DNA of 64,000 bases from Neoroseomonas eburnea (GCF_018129005.1 NZ_JAAEDL010000005.1:62001-126000), one strand, 5' to 3'; shown: positions 24,465 to 34,084, counted from the first letter of the stretch. The notes: generated by a model from the sequence alone, not told the origin. Made by a program: numbers and translations.

Positions 24465-26765
24465 TCAGCGCGCGGACCGCGTCTCGTGGCCGTGCGGGCC
24501 GTGCAGCTCGGCCAGCGTCTCCTCCTCGATGGTCAGGTGCAGCCGAAGCAGCGCCTCGAGCGCGAAGAGGGTGCGGCGAAGCTCGGGCGCCGTCGCCTCC
24601 CAGCTTCCGTCCCGTTCCGCGAGCCGGTGCAGCACCGCCACGCGATCGGCCAGCGCCTCGATCTCGGCATGCATGCGGATCAGCGGCCCCATGGGGTCGC
24701 GGCCGCCGAGGCGGCGCGCCGCCTCCGGGTAGAGCGCGCGCTCCTCCTCCCGCTGATGGGGCAGCAACTCGCCGCGTAGCCGGCTCTCGATCGAGCTGAG
24801 ATCCGGCACGGCGCCCGGCGTCGTGCCGATCGATTCGCCGACCTCGCGCAGAGCCTCGGCGAGCTGCCGCAGGCCGGCGTGTTCCTCATAGCGCTCGTCG
24901 AGCCCGGCCTCGGCGGGCAGGCCGTCCGGCACCTTTTCCTCCGTGCCTGGCCGCAGCGCGCCGAGAGCGTAGAGGATGGCGAAGACGTCGATCGCCTCCT
25001 GCACCAGCGCGCCGGCGAGCGGCGTCAGCCACCCCGCCGCCGCCACGCTCATCGCGACGCCCGACATGCCCATGCCGAGGGCAATCGCCTGCAGCGCGAC
25101 GCGACGGGACCGGCGGGCGATGGCGATGGCCTCGGCTGCCCGATCCACGCGATCGACGAGCAGCACGACGTCGCCGGCCTCGGCGGCCGCCGCGGTGCCC
25201 GCCGCGCCCATGGCGATGCCGACATCCGCCGCGGCCAGCGCCGGCGCGTCATTCACCCCGTCGCCCACCATGGCGGTCGGCGCGGCGGCCGCCTCCGCGC
25301 GCACCACGGCGATCTTGTCGGCCGGAGCCTGGTCCGAGAAGACCTGGTCGAGCCGCAGCGCGCGGCCCAGCGAGCCCGCCGCCGCCGCACGATCCCCGGT
25401 GACGAGCGCGATGCGCCGCACGCCGAGCGCGCGCAGCCGCCGCACCGTGCGAGGCGCTTCCCGGCGCAGGCCGTCGGCCATCACGAAGGCTGCCGCGGCG
25501 CGTCCATCCACCGCCAGCCAGGCGACCGAGCCGGCCGCCGCCGCCACCTGGGCGGCGATGGCGAAGCCGGCCCGCGTGTCGATCCCCGCGGCGTGCAGGA
25601 AGCCCTCGGCGCCGAGCAGCAGGGTCCGGTCCTCGACCATGCCGGTCACGCCGCCGCCGGGGATCTCCGCGACCGTCTCGGGCATCGGCAGGGCGATGCC
25701 GCGCGCCGCCGCGGCGGCGACCAATGCGGCGGAGACCGGATGAGTCGAACCCTGCGCCAGCGCGGCGGCGAGGCGCAGCGCCTCCTCCCGCCCCAGCTCC
25801 GGATCGGCGTCGACGGCCGCAAGACGCGGGCGCCCCGGCGTCAGCGTGCCGGTCTTGTCGAACAGCACGGTGCGGATGCGCGCGAGGCGTTCCAGCGCGC
25901 CGCCGCCCTTCACCACGATGCCGCGCCGCGCGGCGCGCCCGATGCCGGCGATGAGCGCGACCGGCGCCGCCAGGATGAGAGGGCAGGGGGTGGCGACCAC
26001 CAGCACCGCCAGCGCGCGCAGCGGATCGCCGGTGAGCGCCCAGGCCGCGGTGGCGAGCACGCCGGTGAAGAGCACGAAGCCCACCGCCCACCGGTCCGCC
26101 AGCCGGGCGAGCGGCGCGCGCGCGGCCGCGGCCTCCTGCGTCAGGCGCAGGATGGCGGCGTAGGTGCTGCCGGCCGCATCGCGCGCCGCGCGCAGGCGGA
26201 AGGCCGCGCCGGCATTGACGCCGCCGCTGCGCAGCTCGGCGCCCCTGCGGAATTCGACCGGGAGGGGCTCGCCGGTGAGCGCGCTCTCGTCGAGCGTGGC
26301 GGCCTCGTCCTCCAGCGTGCCGTCGGCCGGAACGGTATCGCCGGGACGCACGAGCAGCAGGTCGCGTGGGCGGATGGCGGCGACGTCGATCTCCTCGATC
26401 GCCTCGCCGTCGATGCGGGCGGCGCGGCGGGGCGCGCGGGCGATGAGGTCGGTCAGCGCGCGCGTCGCGCGGCCCTCGGCCCAGGCTTCCAGCGCCTCTC
26501 CGCCGGCGACCATCAGGCCGATGACCGCGGCGGCGGCTTCCTGTTCCAGCGCGACGGCGCCGAGGATGGCGAAGAGCGCGACCGCATCCACGCCGACCCG
26601 CCCGCCGAGCAGGGAGCGCAACAGCCCGAAGCCGACATGCACCGCGACCGGCAGCGCGGCGGCCGACCAGATCCAGGGGGCGGCTTCGGGCCGGCCGATC
26701 AGATGCGCGACGCCACCGGCCGCGAGACCGAACAGTACCCAGGCGAGAAGCAGGTAGCGGCGCAT
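24465..26765 (-). CDS. P1B-type metal-transporting ATPase with C-terminal hemerythrin-like domain (P1B-5 group)
   Basis: This 766-residue pump uses ATP to move metal ions across the inner membrane. It has TGEP (164-167), the membrane metal-site motif TPCP (259-262), DKTGT with phosphorylated Asp303, the HP pair at 342-343, GDGVND (501-506) and QEAID in the last membrane segment (589-593). There is no N-terminal heavy-metal domain. Residues from about 620 form a helical tail with His629 and three HxxxE motifs (670, 699, 743), the pattern of a hemerythrin di-iron site. TPCP plus QExxD plus hemerythrin is the P1B-5 set; the characterised member Nia of Sinorhizobium meliloti handles nickel and iron. 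Start 26765 opens MRRYLLLAWV; the longer frame adds a Pro/Gly-rich leader. It diverges from the MFS gene. Confidence 0.92.
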   Translation of the reverse strand: MRRYLLLAWVLFGLAAGGVAHLIGRPEAAPWIWSAAALPVAVHVGFGLLRSLLGGRVGVDAVALFAILGAVALEQEAAAAVIGLMVAGGEALEAWAEGRATRALTDLIARAPRRAARIDGEAIEEIDVAAIRPRDLLLVRPGDTVPADGTLEDEAATLDESALTGEPLPVEFRRGAELRSGGVNAGAAFRLRAARDAAGSTYAAILRLTQEAAAARAPLARLADRWAVGFVLFTGVLATAAWALTGDPLRALAVLVVATPCPLILAAPVALIAGIGRAARRGIVVKGGGALERLARIRTVLFDKTGTLTPGRPRLAAVDADPELGREEALRLAAALAQGSTHPVSAALVAAAAARGIALPMPETVAEIPGGGVTGMVEDRTLLLGAEGFLHAAGIDTRAGFAIAAQVAAAAGSVAWLAVDGRAAAAFVMADGLRREAPRTVRRLRALGVRRIALVTGDRAAAAGSLGRALRLDQVFSDQAPADKIAVVRAEAAAAPTAMVGDGVNDAPALAAADVGIAMGAAGTAAAAEAGDVVLLVDRVDRAAEAIAIARRSRRVALQAIALGMGMSGVAMSVAAAGWLTPLAGALVQEAIDVFAILYALGALRPGTEEKVPDGLPAEAGLDERYEEHAGLRQLAEALREVGESIGTTPGAVPDLSSIESRLRGELLPHQREEERALYPEAARRLGGRDPMGPLIRMHAEIEALADRVAVLHRLAERDGSWEATAPELRRTLFALEALLRLHLTIEEETLAELHGPHGHETRSAR

Positions 26766-26970
26766 GCGGGGCCTCTTCCTCAGGCGGCGCAGTCTGCCGC
26801 CGGGCCCGGGGGCGTGGACTGCCGGGAAACAGGTCAACGCACCGCCGCCGCCCGGCCGAGCGCCGGCGGGTGCGGCGGGCAAGGGGGGCTTACCATCGTG
26901 CCCTCGCTGTGCCTATCGTGACCCTAGGGCGGTGCCGGCACCGCTGCGGGAAACGTCCGAACGGACCGAG

Positions 26971-28176
26971 ATGCAGGCCGACCGATCGACGAAGCTGTTG
27001 CTGATCGTGCTCGGCGCGATGTTCCTCCAGCAGACCTTCGCGACGCTCGGCCGCTCCCTGCCGCCGATCATCGCGCCGGTGATCCTGCAGGACCTGGCGA
27101 TCGATCCGGCCTGGCTCGGCATCTATGTCAGCGCCGCGGCGCTCTCGGCGCTGCTGTTCCAGCTCGGCTGCGGCAGCTTCATCCTGCGCTACGGCGCGAT
27201 GCGCATGAGCCAGGCGGCGCTGGTGCTGCTCGGCCTCGGCATGGCGGTGGCGACGTTGGGGGCGGAGGTCCTGTTCCTCGTCTCCGGCGTCATCGGCGGC
27301 GGCGCGGCGGCGATGTCCACGCCGGCCAGCTCGCATCTGCTCGGGCGCTATTCGCCGCCGCGCCAGGCGCCGCTCGTCTTCTCCATCAAGCAGACGGCGG
27401 TACCGGCGGGGTTGCTGCTCGCGGGGCTGCTCGGCCCCTTGCTGACGGAGCTGACGGGCTGGCGCGGCGCGCTGCTGATCTCCGCGCTCGCCTGCCTGGT
27501 CTTCGCCGCCATGCTCCAGCCGCTGCGCACCGAATTCGACGCCGACCGCGTGCCGAGCCAGACCTTCCGGCTGTCGGACTTCCACACGACCATCCTGAGC
27601 GTCATCGGCACGCCCGACCTGCGCCGGCTGGCCTTCGCCTGCTTCGCCTTCAACGGACTGCAGACGGTGTTCACCTCCTACTTCGTGGTGGCGCTGACCG
27701 AACTCGGCCACGGCCTCGCGGCGGCGGGCTTCGTCTTCTCCGTCGCCATGGTGGTCGCGGTGCCGGGGCGCCTCTTCTGGGGCTGGCTCGGCAGCGGGCG
27801 GGTGGATCCGGCGGTGGTGATGTGCTGGCTGGCCCTTGGCATGGCGGGGGGTGCTGCGTTGATGGGATTGCTCGGGCCCCGCTGGCCGCTGCTGCTCGTC
27901 GGGCTGGTGGCGGCGGTGCTGAGCGCGACGGTGATGTCCTGGCACGGCGTGCTGCTGGCCGAGGCGGCGCGGCTCGCGGCCCCGGGCCAGCGCGGTGCGG
28001 CGACCGGCGGCGTGCTCTCCTTCGGCCAGTTGGGCGGGCTGCTGCTGCCGCTGCTCTATTCCGGCGTGCTGCTCGCGACCGGCAGCTACGGGCTGGGCTT
28101 CGCGGCGTGCGGGCTGCCGGCGCTGGTGGTCGGGATTGCGTTGCTGCGCGCGCCGCGCGACCACATGGCGCGATAG
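26971..28176 (+). CDS. MFS transporter
   Basis: This 401-residue membrane protein has about twelve hydrophobic segments arranged as two halves, starting at residue 8. The loop after segment 2 (FILRYGAMRMS) and the IKQTAVPAGLLLAGLLG stretch are in line with major facilitator proteins of the anion or organic-acid type. Start 26971 is chosen because the first membrane segment follows eight residues later; the upstream open frame is the leader of the divergent ATPase. It is followed after 16 bases by the MBL-fold gene and then the acyl-CoA module, so uptake or export of that pathway's acid is a reasonable inference. Confidence 0.9.
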   Translation: MQADRSTKLLLIVLGAMFLQQTFATLGRSLPPIIAPVILQDLAIDPAWLGIYVSAAALSALLFQLGCGSFILRYGAMRMSQAALVLLGLGMAVATLGAEVLFLVSGVIGGGAAAMSTPASSHLLGRYSPPRQAPLVFSIKQTAVPAGLLLAGLLGPLLTELTGWRGALLISALACLVFAAMLQPLRTEFDADRVPSQTFRLSDFHTTILSVIGTPDLRRLAFACFAFNGLQTVFTSYFVVALTELGHGLAAAGFVFSVAMVVAVPGRLFWGWLGSGRVDPAVVMCWLALGMAGGAALMGLLGPRWPLLLVGLVAAVLSATVMSWHGVLLAEAARLAAPGQRGAATGGVLSFGQLGGLLLPLLYSGVLLATGSYGLGFAACGLPALVVGIALLRAPRDHMAR

Positions 28177-28192
28177 GAAGGGAAGGCGACCG

Positions 28193-29065
28193 ATGACCCA
28201 GGGCTTCGCGCTCGGCGACATCACCATCCAGCGCATCGTCGAGGAGGAGCGGCCGATCTTCGACCCGCTCACCTTCCTCCCCAACCTGACGAAGGAGGTG
28301 CTGGAGGAGAACCGCGCCTGGCTCGAGCCGGCGGCGCTCGACCCTGTCACCGGCAAGCTGATCCTCTGCATCCAGTCCTGGGTGGTGCGCACGCGGCACC
28401 ACACCATCCTGGTCGACACCTGCGTCGGCAACGACAAGGACCGGCCGAACCATCCCTTCTGGAACCGCATGCGCGGGGAGGCCTACATGCGCGGCCTCGC
28501 GGCGCTGGGCCTGACGGTGGACGACATCGACATCGTCATGTGCACGCACATGCATGTCGACCATGTCGGCTGGAACACGCGGCTCGAGAACGGGCGCTGG
28601 GTGCCGACCTTCCCCAAGGCGCGCTATGTCTTCTCGGCGCAGGAATTCGCGCATTGGAGCGCGGAGAACGCCAGGGCGCCCGTGCCGCCCTTCGCGGATT
28701 CCGTCCTGCCGGTGGTCGAGGCCGGGCGTGCGGAGATGGTCGCCGACGACCACGCCATCGCCGAGAACATCCGGCTGGAGCCGACGCCCGGCCACACGCC
28801 GCACCACGTCGCGCTGCGCGTGGGCAAGGGTGACCAGGAGGCATTGTTCACCGGCGACCTGATCCATTCACCCCTGCAGGCGCGCTATCCGGAGATCTCG
28901 ATGCGGGCGGACTGGGACCCGGCGCTGGCCGCGCGCACGCGCCGCCAGGTGCTGGAATGTGCCTGCGAGGCACGCACGCTGCTGTGCTTCGCGCATTTCC
29001 CCTCGCCTTCGCGGGCGCGCCTGTCCCGCTGGGGAAATGGCTTCCGCGCCGATCCGGTGGGCTGA
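28193..29065 (+). CDS. MBL-fold metallo-hydrolase
   Basis: This 290-residue metallo-beta-lactamase-fold enzyme has the metal-binding motif THMHVDH (HxHxDH), a later His in PTPGHTPHHV, the bridging Asp in FTGDLIH and a terminal His in CFAHFPSPS. The family is broad (lactonases, esterases, thioesterases, sulfatases). ATG 28193 is preceded by GAAGGGAAGG. It sits 16 bases after the MFS gene and 42 before the acyl-CoA synthetase, which points to hydrolysis of a lactone, ester or thioester in the same route. Confidence 0.9.
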   Translation: MTQGFALGDITIQRIVEEERPIFDPLTFLPNLTKEVLEENRAWLEPAALDPVTGKLILCIQSWVVRTRHHTILVDTCVGNDKDRPNHPFWNRMRGEAYMRGLAALGLTVDDIDIVMCTHMHVDHVGWNTRLENGRWVPTFPKARYVFSAQEFAHWSAENARAPVPPFADSVLPVVEAGRAEMVADDHAIAENIRLEPTPGHTPHHVALRVGKGDQEALFTGDLIHSPLQARYPEISMRADWDPALAARTRRQVLECACEARTLLCFAHFPSPSRARLSRWGNGFRADPVG

Positions 29066-29107
29066 CGCGCGGCGGAGACTGTCCTAGCCTCTCCATCGGA
29101 CCCGCGG

Positions 29108-31255
29108 ATGGAGACGGGCGTGGAGGAAGCGATACCCGGGCGAAGCCTGCCCATCGCGCGCATCGTGGCGCCGCGATCGGTCGCAGTCGTCGGCGCCTCG
29201 GAGGATGTCGGCAAGTTCGGCGGCCGCGTCATCCACTACCTGCAGAAGCACGGCTTTCCCGGGCGGATCCTGCCGATCAACCCGAACCGCGCGACGATCC
29301 GCGGCCTGCCGGCCTATCCGCGCGTCAGCGCGGCGCCCGAGCCGGCGGATGTCGCGATCCTCGCCGTGCCGGCCGCCTCGCTGGAAGCGCAGGTGGCGGA
29401 TTGCGCCGCGGCCGGTGTCGGTGCCTGCATCGTGATCACCGGCAAGCTCGCGGAAGCGGGGCTGGAGGGGGCGGCCCTGCAGGACCGTGTGCTCGGCATC
29501 GCCCGCGCGGCGGGCATGCGGCTGGTCGGGCCGAACTGCCTCGGCATCTTCAATCCGGTCGATCGCGCCATGCTGTCCTCCAGCCTCGCGCTGGAGGAGG
29601 ACGGCTACGCGCCGGGCGGCATCGGGCTGGTCAGCCAGTCGGGCGCGCTGATGGGGACGTTGCTGTCCTTCGGCCGGCATCATGGCGCGCGCTTCAGCCG
29701 CTGCATCTCGGTGGGCAACCAGGCGGACCTGGCGCTCGAGGACTTCCTCGCCTTCCTGCTGGAGGACGCGGCGACGCGCGCGATCGGCCTCTACATCGAG
29801 GGGCTGCGCGACCCCGCGCGCTTCCGCGGCCTGCTGCGCACGGCGCGGCAGGCCGGCAAGCCGGTCTTCATCGTCAAGGCCGGGCGCAGCGAGGCCGGCG
29901 CCCAGGCGGCGCGGTCCCACACGGCGAGCCTCGCCGGCGCCTTCCCCGCCTTCGAGGCCGTCTGCCGCGACGCCGGCGCGGTGCTGATGGAGGACCCGCA
30001 GGCGATGGTGCTCGCCTGCGACGCGGCGATCCGCCTGCCGCGCTGGCCGGCGGCGGAGCTTGGTCTTGCGCCGATCGCCTCCTCCGGCGGCAGCACGGTC
30101 ACCTTCGCCGACATGCTGCCGGGCGCGGGGCTGCGGGTCGCGCGCATGTCGACGGCGACGCGCGCCGTGCTCGGCCGCTGGATGCCCGAGAGCCACGTCG
30201 CCCTGCCGGTCGATACGGGATCCTTCCACGAGGGCACGAGCGGCGATGGCCTTTCGGCCTGCATCCGCGCCTTCATGGCGGACCCGGATGTCGGCGCCGT
30301 GGTGGTGCCGATGACGACGCAACCCGACATGGCGGGCCGTACCGCGCTGTTTCCGCCGCTCGCGCGCGAAGGCGGCAAGCCGCTGCTCTACCTGATGACG
30401 GCGGGCGCGGTCGGCGATGCGTCCCGCGCCGTGATGCGCGCGGCCGATTTTCCGTTCTTCGATCGCATGTCGGATGCGCTGGCGGTGGCCCGCGCGCTGG
30501 ATGCGGAGGCCGCCGGACGCCTGCGCGCCGCGGCGCCGCCGCCCGCGCGGCCGGATGGCGCCGGCCCCGCGCCGGCCCTGCCCCCCGGCGCGCTGACCGA
30601 GGGCGAGGCGAAGCGCCTGCTCGCCGCCTACGGCATCCCCGTGACGCGCGAGCGCGCCGCCGCGACGGTCGAGGAGGCCATCATTGCCGCGCGGGCCATC
30701 GGCTTCCCGGTCGTGCTGAAAGGCGTCAGTCGCGCGGTGGTGCACAAGAGCGACCTCGGCCTGGTGCGCCTGAAGCTGCGCGACGAGGCTGCCCTCGCCG
30801 CGGCCTTCACCGAGGTGGCCGCCGCGCTGGAAGCCGCCGCACCCGGCCAGGCCGAAGGCTGCGTGGTGCAGGAGATGGCGCGCGGCGAGGCCGAACTCTT
30901 CCTCGGCGCGACCCACGACCCGCAATTCGGCCCGATGGTGCTGGCCGGCGCCGGCGGCGTGCTGGTGGAGTTCCTGCACGACGTGCGGATGGCACCGGCA
31001 CCGCTGTCTGCCGCCGATGCGCGCGCGCTGATCGAAGGCCTGCGCGTCGCGCCGGTGCTGCGCGGCCTGCGTGGACGGCCCGGCTCGGATGTCGAGGCCG
31101 CGGCCGAGGCGCTGGTGCGGCTTTCCTGGCTCGCCGCGGACCTCGGGCCGCGCCTGGTGGAACTGGACGTGAACCCCCTGATCCTGCGCGCGGCGGGTCA
31201 GGGCGCCATCGTCGTGGACGCCCGCGCGACGCTGACGGAGGAGACGACGCGATGA
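29108..31255 (+). CDS. NDP-forming acyl-CoA synthetase (fused alpha-beta), second copy
   Basis: This 715-residue paralogue of the enzyme at 5135 has a CoA-binding Rossmann start at about residue 24 (VAVVGASEDVGKFGG), GPNCLGIF (141-148), SQSGALMG (176-183) and SHTASLAG with the phospho-acceptor His271. The ATP-grasp C-terminal part starts near 495 and includes LKGVSRAVVHKSDLGLVRLKL. It forms a CoA thioester from an acid with ATP to ADP plus phosphate. Its stop overlaps the Bug gene start by four bases (ATGA), so binding protein and activating enzyme are translationally coupled, which suggests they share a ligand. Confidence 0.92.
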   Translation: METGVEEAIPGRSLPIARIVAPRSVAVVGASEDVGKFGGRVIHYLQKHGFPGRILPINPNRATIRGLPAYPRVSAAPEPADVAILAVPAASLEAQVADCAAAGVGACIVITGKLAEAGLEGAALQDRVLGIARAAGMRLVGPNCLGIFNPVDRAMLSSSLALEEDGYAPGGIGLVSQSGALMGTLLSFGRHHGARFSRCISVGNQADLALEDFLAFLLEDAATRAIGLYIEGLRDPARFRGLLRTARQAGKPVFIVKAGRSEAGAQAARSHTASLAGAFPAFEAVCRDAGAVLMEDPQAMVLACDAAIRLPRWPAAELGLAPIASSGGSTVTFADMLPGAGLRVARMSTATRAVLGRWMPESHVALPVDTGSFHEGTSGDGLSACIRAFMADPDVGAVVVPMTTQPDMAGRTALFPPLAREGGKPLLYLMTAGAVGDASRAVMRAADFPFFDRMSDALAVARALDAEAAGRLRAAAPPPARPDGAGPAPALPPGALTEGEAKRLLAAYGIPVTRERAAATVEEAIIAARAIGFPVVLKGVSRAVVHKSDLGLVRLKLRDEAALAAAFTEVAAALEAAAPGQAEGCVVQEMARGEAELFLGATHDPQFGPMVLAGAGGVLVEFLHDVRMAPAPLSAADARALIEGLRVAPVLRGLRGRPGSDVEAAAEALVRLSWLAADLGPRLVELDVNPLILRAAGQGAIVVDARATLTEETTR

Positions 31256-32214
31256 CCGCTTCCCTGTCCCGCCGAATGCTCGGCGCCGCGCTGTTGACCC
31301 CGGCGCTGGCGTGGGCGCAGGGGGCCTGGCCGCAACGCCCGGTCACCCTGGTCGTGCCATACCCGCCCGGCGGCAGCACGGACACGGTCGCGCGGCCGCT
31401 CGCGCAGGAATGGGGTCGTGTGCTCGGCCAGCCGGTGGTGATCGAGAACCGCGGCGGCGCGGGCGGCTCGATCGGTGCGGACCAGGTCGCGCGGTCGCGC
31501 AATGATGGGTACACGCTGCTGCTCTTCCCGACCGCGATCTTCACCATCAGCCCGCATATGATGCGGCTGCCCTACGACGTCGATCGCGACTTCGTGCCGG
31601 TCGCCCGTGTCGCCGCCTCGGACGCCTTCGTGGTGATGCATCCCTCGGTGCCGGTGCGCAGCATGCAGGATTTCGTCGCCTATGCGCGGGCGCGGCCGGG
31701 CGAGATCCGCTTCGGTTCCGCCGGCAACGGCACCATCACCCAGATGCAGTGCGAGATGTTCGGCGAGGCTGCCGGCCTGCGCCTCGAGCACGTGCCCTAT
31801 CGCGGGTCCGGCCCGTCCTTCACCGATCTTCTCGCCGGGCGTGTGCAGATCATCTGCGACCCGGTCGCGCTGCCCGGCGTGCGCGACGGGCGGCTGGTCC
31901 CGCTCGCGACGTTCGGAGAGCGCCGCCATCCCGAATTCCCGAACGTGCCGACGCTGATGGAACTCGGCCTCGCCGAGCGCGGTGCGATGTCCTGGTTCGG
32001 CATCGCCGCGCCGACCGGCACGCCGCCTGAGATTATTGGCCGTATCGCCGCGACGCTCGAGGAGGCGCTGAAGCCCGGGCATGTCGCGCGCGCCATGGCG
32101 GTGGGCGGCCTCTGGCCCGCCTTCGAGACCGGCGAGACCTTCGCCAACCGCATCCGGCGGGACCGCGACATCTTCGGCGCGATCGTGCGCCGTACTGGAG
32201 CAGGGGTGAACTGA
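31252..32214 (+). CDS. Bug/TctC family tripartite tricarboxylate transporter substrate-binding protein
   Basis: This is a 320-residue periplasmic binding protein with an N-terminal signal (cleavage near AWAQ). It has the family pattern PVTLVVPYPPGGSTDTVARP, IENRGGAGGSIGAD and DGYTLLL, then the two-lobed fold ending in an amphipathic helix. Bug proteins bind small carboxylates or amides. No TctA/TctB membrane pair is present, as with the other five Bugs here. The start overlaps the acyl-CoA synthetase stop, and the crotonase follows one base after its stop, so it is embedded in the CoA operon. Confidence 0.93.
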   Translation: MTASLSRRMLGAALLTPALAWAQGAWPQRPVTLVVPYPPGGSTDTVARPLAQEWGRVLGQPVVIENRGGAGGSIGADQVARSRNDGYTLLLFPTAIFTISPHMMRLPYDVDRDFVPVARVAASDAFVVMHPSVPVRSMQDFVAYARARPGEIRFGSAGNGTITQMQCEMFGEAAGLRLEHVPYRGSGPSFTDLLAGRVQIICDPVALPGVRDGRLVPLATFGERRHPEFPNVPTLMELGLAERGAMSWFGIAAPTGTPPEIIGRIAATLEEALKPGHVARAMAVGGLWPAFETGETFANRIRRDRDIFGAIVRRTGAGVN

Positions 32215-32215
32215 C

Positions 32216-32956
32216 GTGGAACTGGTGACTGTCACGGACGAGGGTCCGGTCCGCATCGTGGCGCTGAACAACCCGGCCAAGGGCAACGCCATCAGCAAGC
32301 CGATGGCCGAGCAGGTGCAGGTTGCGATGAAGGAGTTCGAGCGGCGCGACGACCTGCGCGTCGCGATCCTCACCGCCGCCGGCACGCGCGCCTTCACCTT
32401 CGGCGCCGATGTCGCCGATCCGCCGGAGCTGTGGCGCGCCGTGCCGACCGTCGGCTACCGCCCGCTCAAGCCGGTGATCTGCGCGGTGGAGGGCTGGTGC
32501 GTCGGCGGCGGCATCGTGCTCGCCATGATGTGCGACCTGATGGTCTGCGGCTCCACGGCGAAGTTCTACTACCCGGAGGCGAAGCTCGGCCTGACCGGCG
32601 GCATGATCTCGGGCCTCGTCTCCCGCATTCCGCACAAGGTCGCGATGGAGATCATGCTGCTCTGCCGCACCGTGCATGCCGACCGCGCCGAGCGCATCGG
32701 CCTGGTGAACGAGGTTGTCCCCGAAGGCGAGGCGCTTGCCAAGGCGAGGGAATGGGCGCTGGAACTGGCGGAGATGGCGCCGCTGGTGCTGCACGAGATC
32801 AAGCGCATGGTGACGGAGGAGATCATCCCGCGCGGCCCTTCCGAGCAGATGGCGATCCATGGCCAGCGCATGGCGGCGATCCGCGCCTCGGCGGATTTCG
32901 AGGAGGGCAAGGCCGCCTTCCGCGAGAAGCGCGCACCGCGCTTCGAGGGGCGCTGA
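32216..32956 (+). CDS. enoyl-CoA hydratase with both catalytic Glu
   Basis: This 246-residue crotonase starts at GTG 32216, one base after the Bug stop. The oxyanion-hole segments RAFTFGADVAD and EGWCVGGGIVLA are present. Glu121 (YYPEAKLG) and Glu145 (VAMEIML) fall at the rat Glu144 and Glu164 positions, making this the only one of the window's three crotonases equipped for canonical hydration of 2-enoyl-CoA. In the operon it would act after the acyl-CoA dehydrogenase at 34236. The CoA racemase gene follows three bases after its stop. Confidence 0.92.
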   Translation: MELVTVTDEGPVRIVALNNPAKGNAISKPMAEQVQVAMKEFERRDDLRVAILTAAGTRAFTFGADVADPPELWRAVPTVGYRPLKPVICAVEGWCVGGGIVLAMMCDLMVCGSTAKFYYPEAKLGLTGGMISGLVSRIPHKVAMEIMLLCRTVHADRAERIGLVNEVVPEGEALAKAREWALELAEMAPLVLHEIKRMVTEEIIPRGPSEQMAIHGQRMAAIRASADFEEGKAAFREKRAPRFEGR

Positions 32957-32959
32957 GCC

Positions 32960-34084
32960 ATGCCGGGTCCGCTGCACGGCCTGCGCGTGCTGGAGATGGC
33001 CGGCATCGGCCCCGGCCCCTTCTGCTGCATGATGCTGGCCGATCTCGGCGCCGAGGTGCTGCGCATCGACCGGCCCGAGGGCCCGCCAGGCGGGCATCCG
33101 GCCGATGTGCCCGGGCGCGGCCGCCGCAGCCTGGCGCTCGACCTCAAGAAGCCCGCCGCGGTCGGGGCGGTGCTGCGCCTGGTCGAGCGCGCCGACGTGC
33201 TGGTGGAAGGCTTCCGCCCGGGCGTGATGGAACGCCTCGGGCTGGGGCCGGAGGCGTGTCATGCGCGCAATCCGCGCCTCGTCTATGGCCGCATGACGGG
33301 CTGGGGGCAGGAAGGGCCGCTGGCGCAGGCGGCGGGGCACGACATCACCTACATCGCGCTGACCGGCGCGCTGTGGTCGATGGGCCGCGCGGGCCAACGG
33401 CCGGTGCCGCCGCTCAACCTGGTGGGGGATTTCGGCGGCGGCGGCATGCTGCTGGCGTATGGCATCATGGCCGCGCTGTTCGAGGCGAACCGCAGCGGGC
33501 GCGGCCAGGTGGTGGACGCCGCCATGACCGACGGTTCCGCCACGCTGATGGGCGCCTTCTTCGGGCAGCTCGCGCAGGGCCGGTGGAAGAATGCGCGGGA
33601 GAGCAACATGCTCGACGGCGCCTGCCCCTACTACGATACCTACGAATGCGCGGATGGCAGATACGTCGCGGTCGGCGCGCTGGAGCCGCAGTTCTTCGTG
33701 CTGTTGCTGAAGGGGCTCGGGCTCGACGCCGCGCGCTTCGCGGACCGCACGGATCCTGCGCGCTGGCCCGCCATCAAGGCGGAATTCGCCGCCATCTTCC
33801 GGCAGAAGCCGCGCGACCACTGGGCCGCGGTCTTCGACGGCACCGATGCCTGCGTGGCACCGGTGCTGGACCTGGAGGAGGCGCCACGCCACCCGCACAA
33901 TGCGGCGCGCGGCACCTTCTTCATGCGCGGCGGCGGCGCGCAGCCGGCGCCGAGCCCGCGCTTCTCCCGCACGCCGGCGCCGGAACCTCGGCCGGCGACG
34001 ACGCGTGGCGCGGACGGGGCGGCGGCACTGGTCGATTGGGGGTTTTCCCCGGTGGAGGCCGCGGCGCTGCTCGACGATCGCTGA
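32960..34084 (+). CDS. alpha-methylacyl-CoA racemase-like CaiB/BaiF family protein
   Basis: This 374-residue protein is of the family III CoA-transferase fold but has racemase residues. Compared with the mycobacterial Mcr enzyme (His126, Asp156, Glu241), the same segments appear one position on: His127 in [13 protein letters not shown], Asp157 in [11 protein letters not shown] and Glu242 in [22 protein letters not shown] also matches AMACR rather than formyl-CoA transferases. Such enzymes interconvert R- and S-2-methylacyl-CoA so that a dehydrogenase specific for one isomer can act. This points to 2-methyl-branched acids as substrates of the 29108-36516 module. Confidence 0.85.
   Translation: MPGPLHGLRVLEMAGIGPGPFCCMMLADLGAEVLRIDRPEGPPGGHPADVPGRGRRSLALDLKKPAAVGAVLRLVERADVLVEGFRPGVMERLGLGPEACHARNPRLVYGRMTGWGQEGPLAQAAGHDITYIALTGALWSMGRAGQRPVPPLNLVGDFGGGGMLLAYGIMAALFEANRSGRGQVVDAAMTDGSATLMGAFFGQLAQGRWKNARESNMLDGACPYYDTYECADGRYVAVGALEPQFFVLLLKGLGLDAARFADRTDPARWPAIKAEFAAIFRQKPRDHWAAVFDGTDACVAPVLDLEEAPRHPHNAARGTFFMRGGGAQPAPSPRFSRTPAPEPRPATTRGADGAAALVDWGFSPVEAAALLDDR

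Noticed and set aside
28957-31251. long in-frame extension upstream of the Bug gene at 31252
   Set aside because: It is the synthetase gene read in another frame; the Bug signal peptide fixes the start at 31252.
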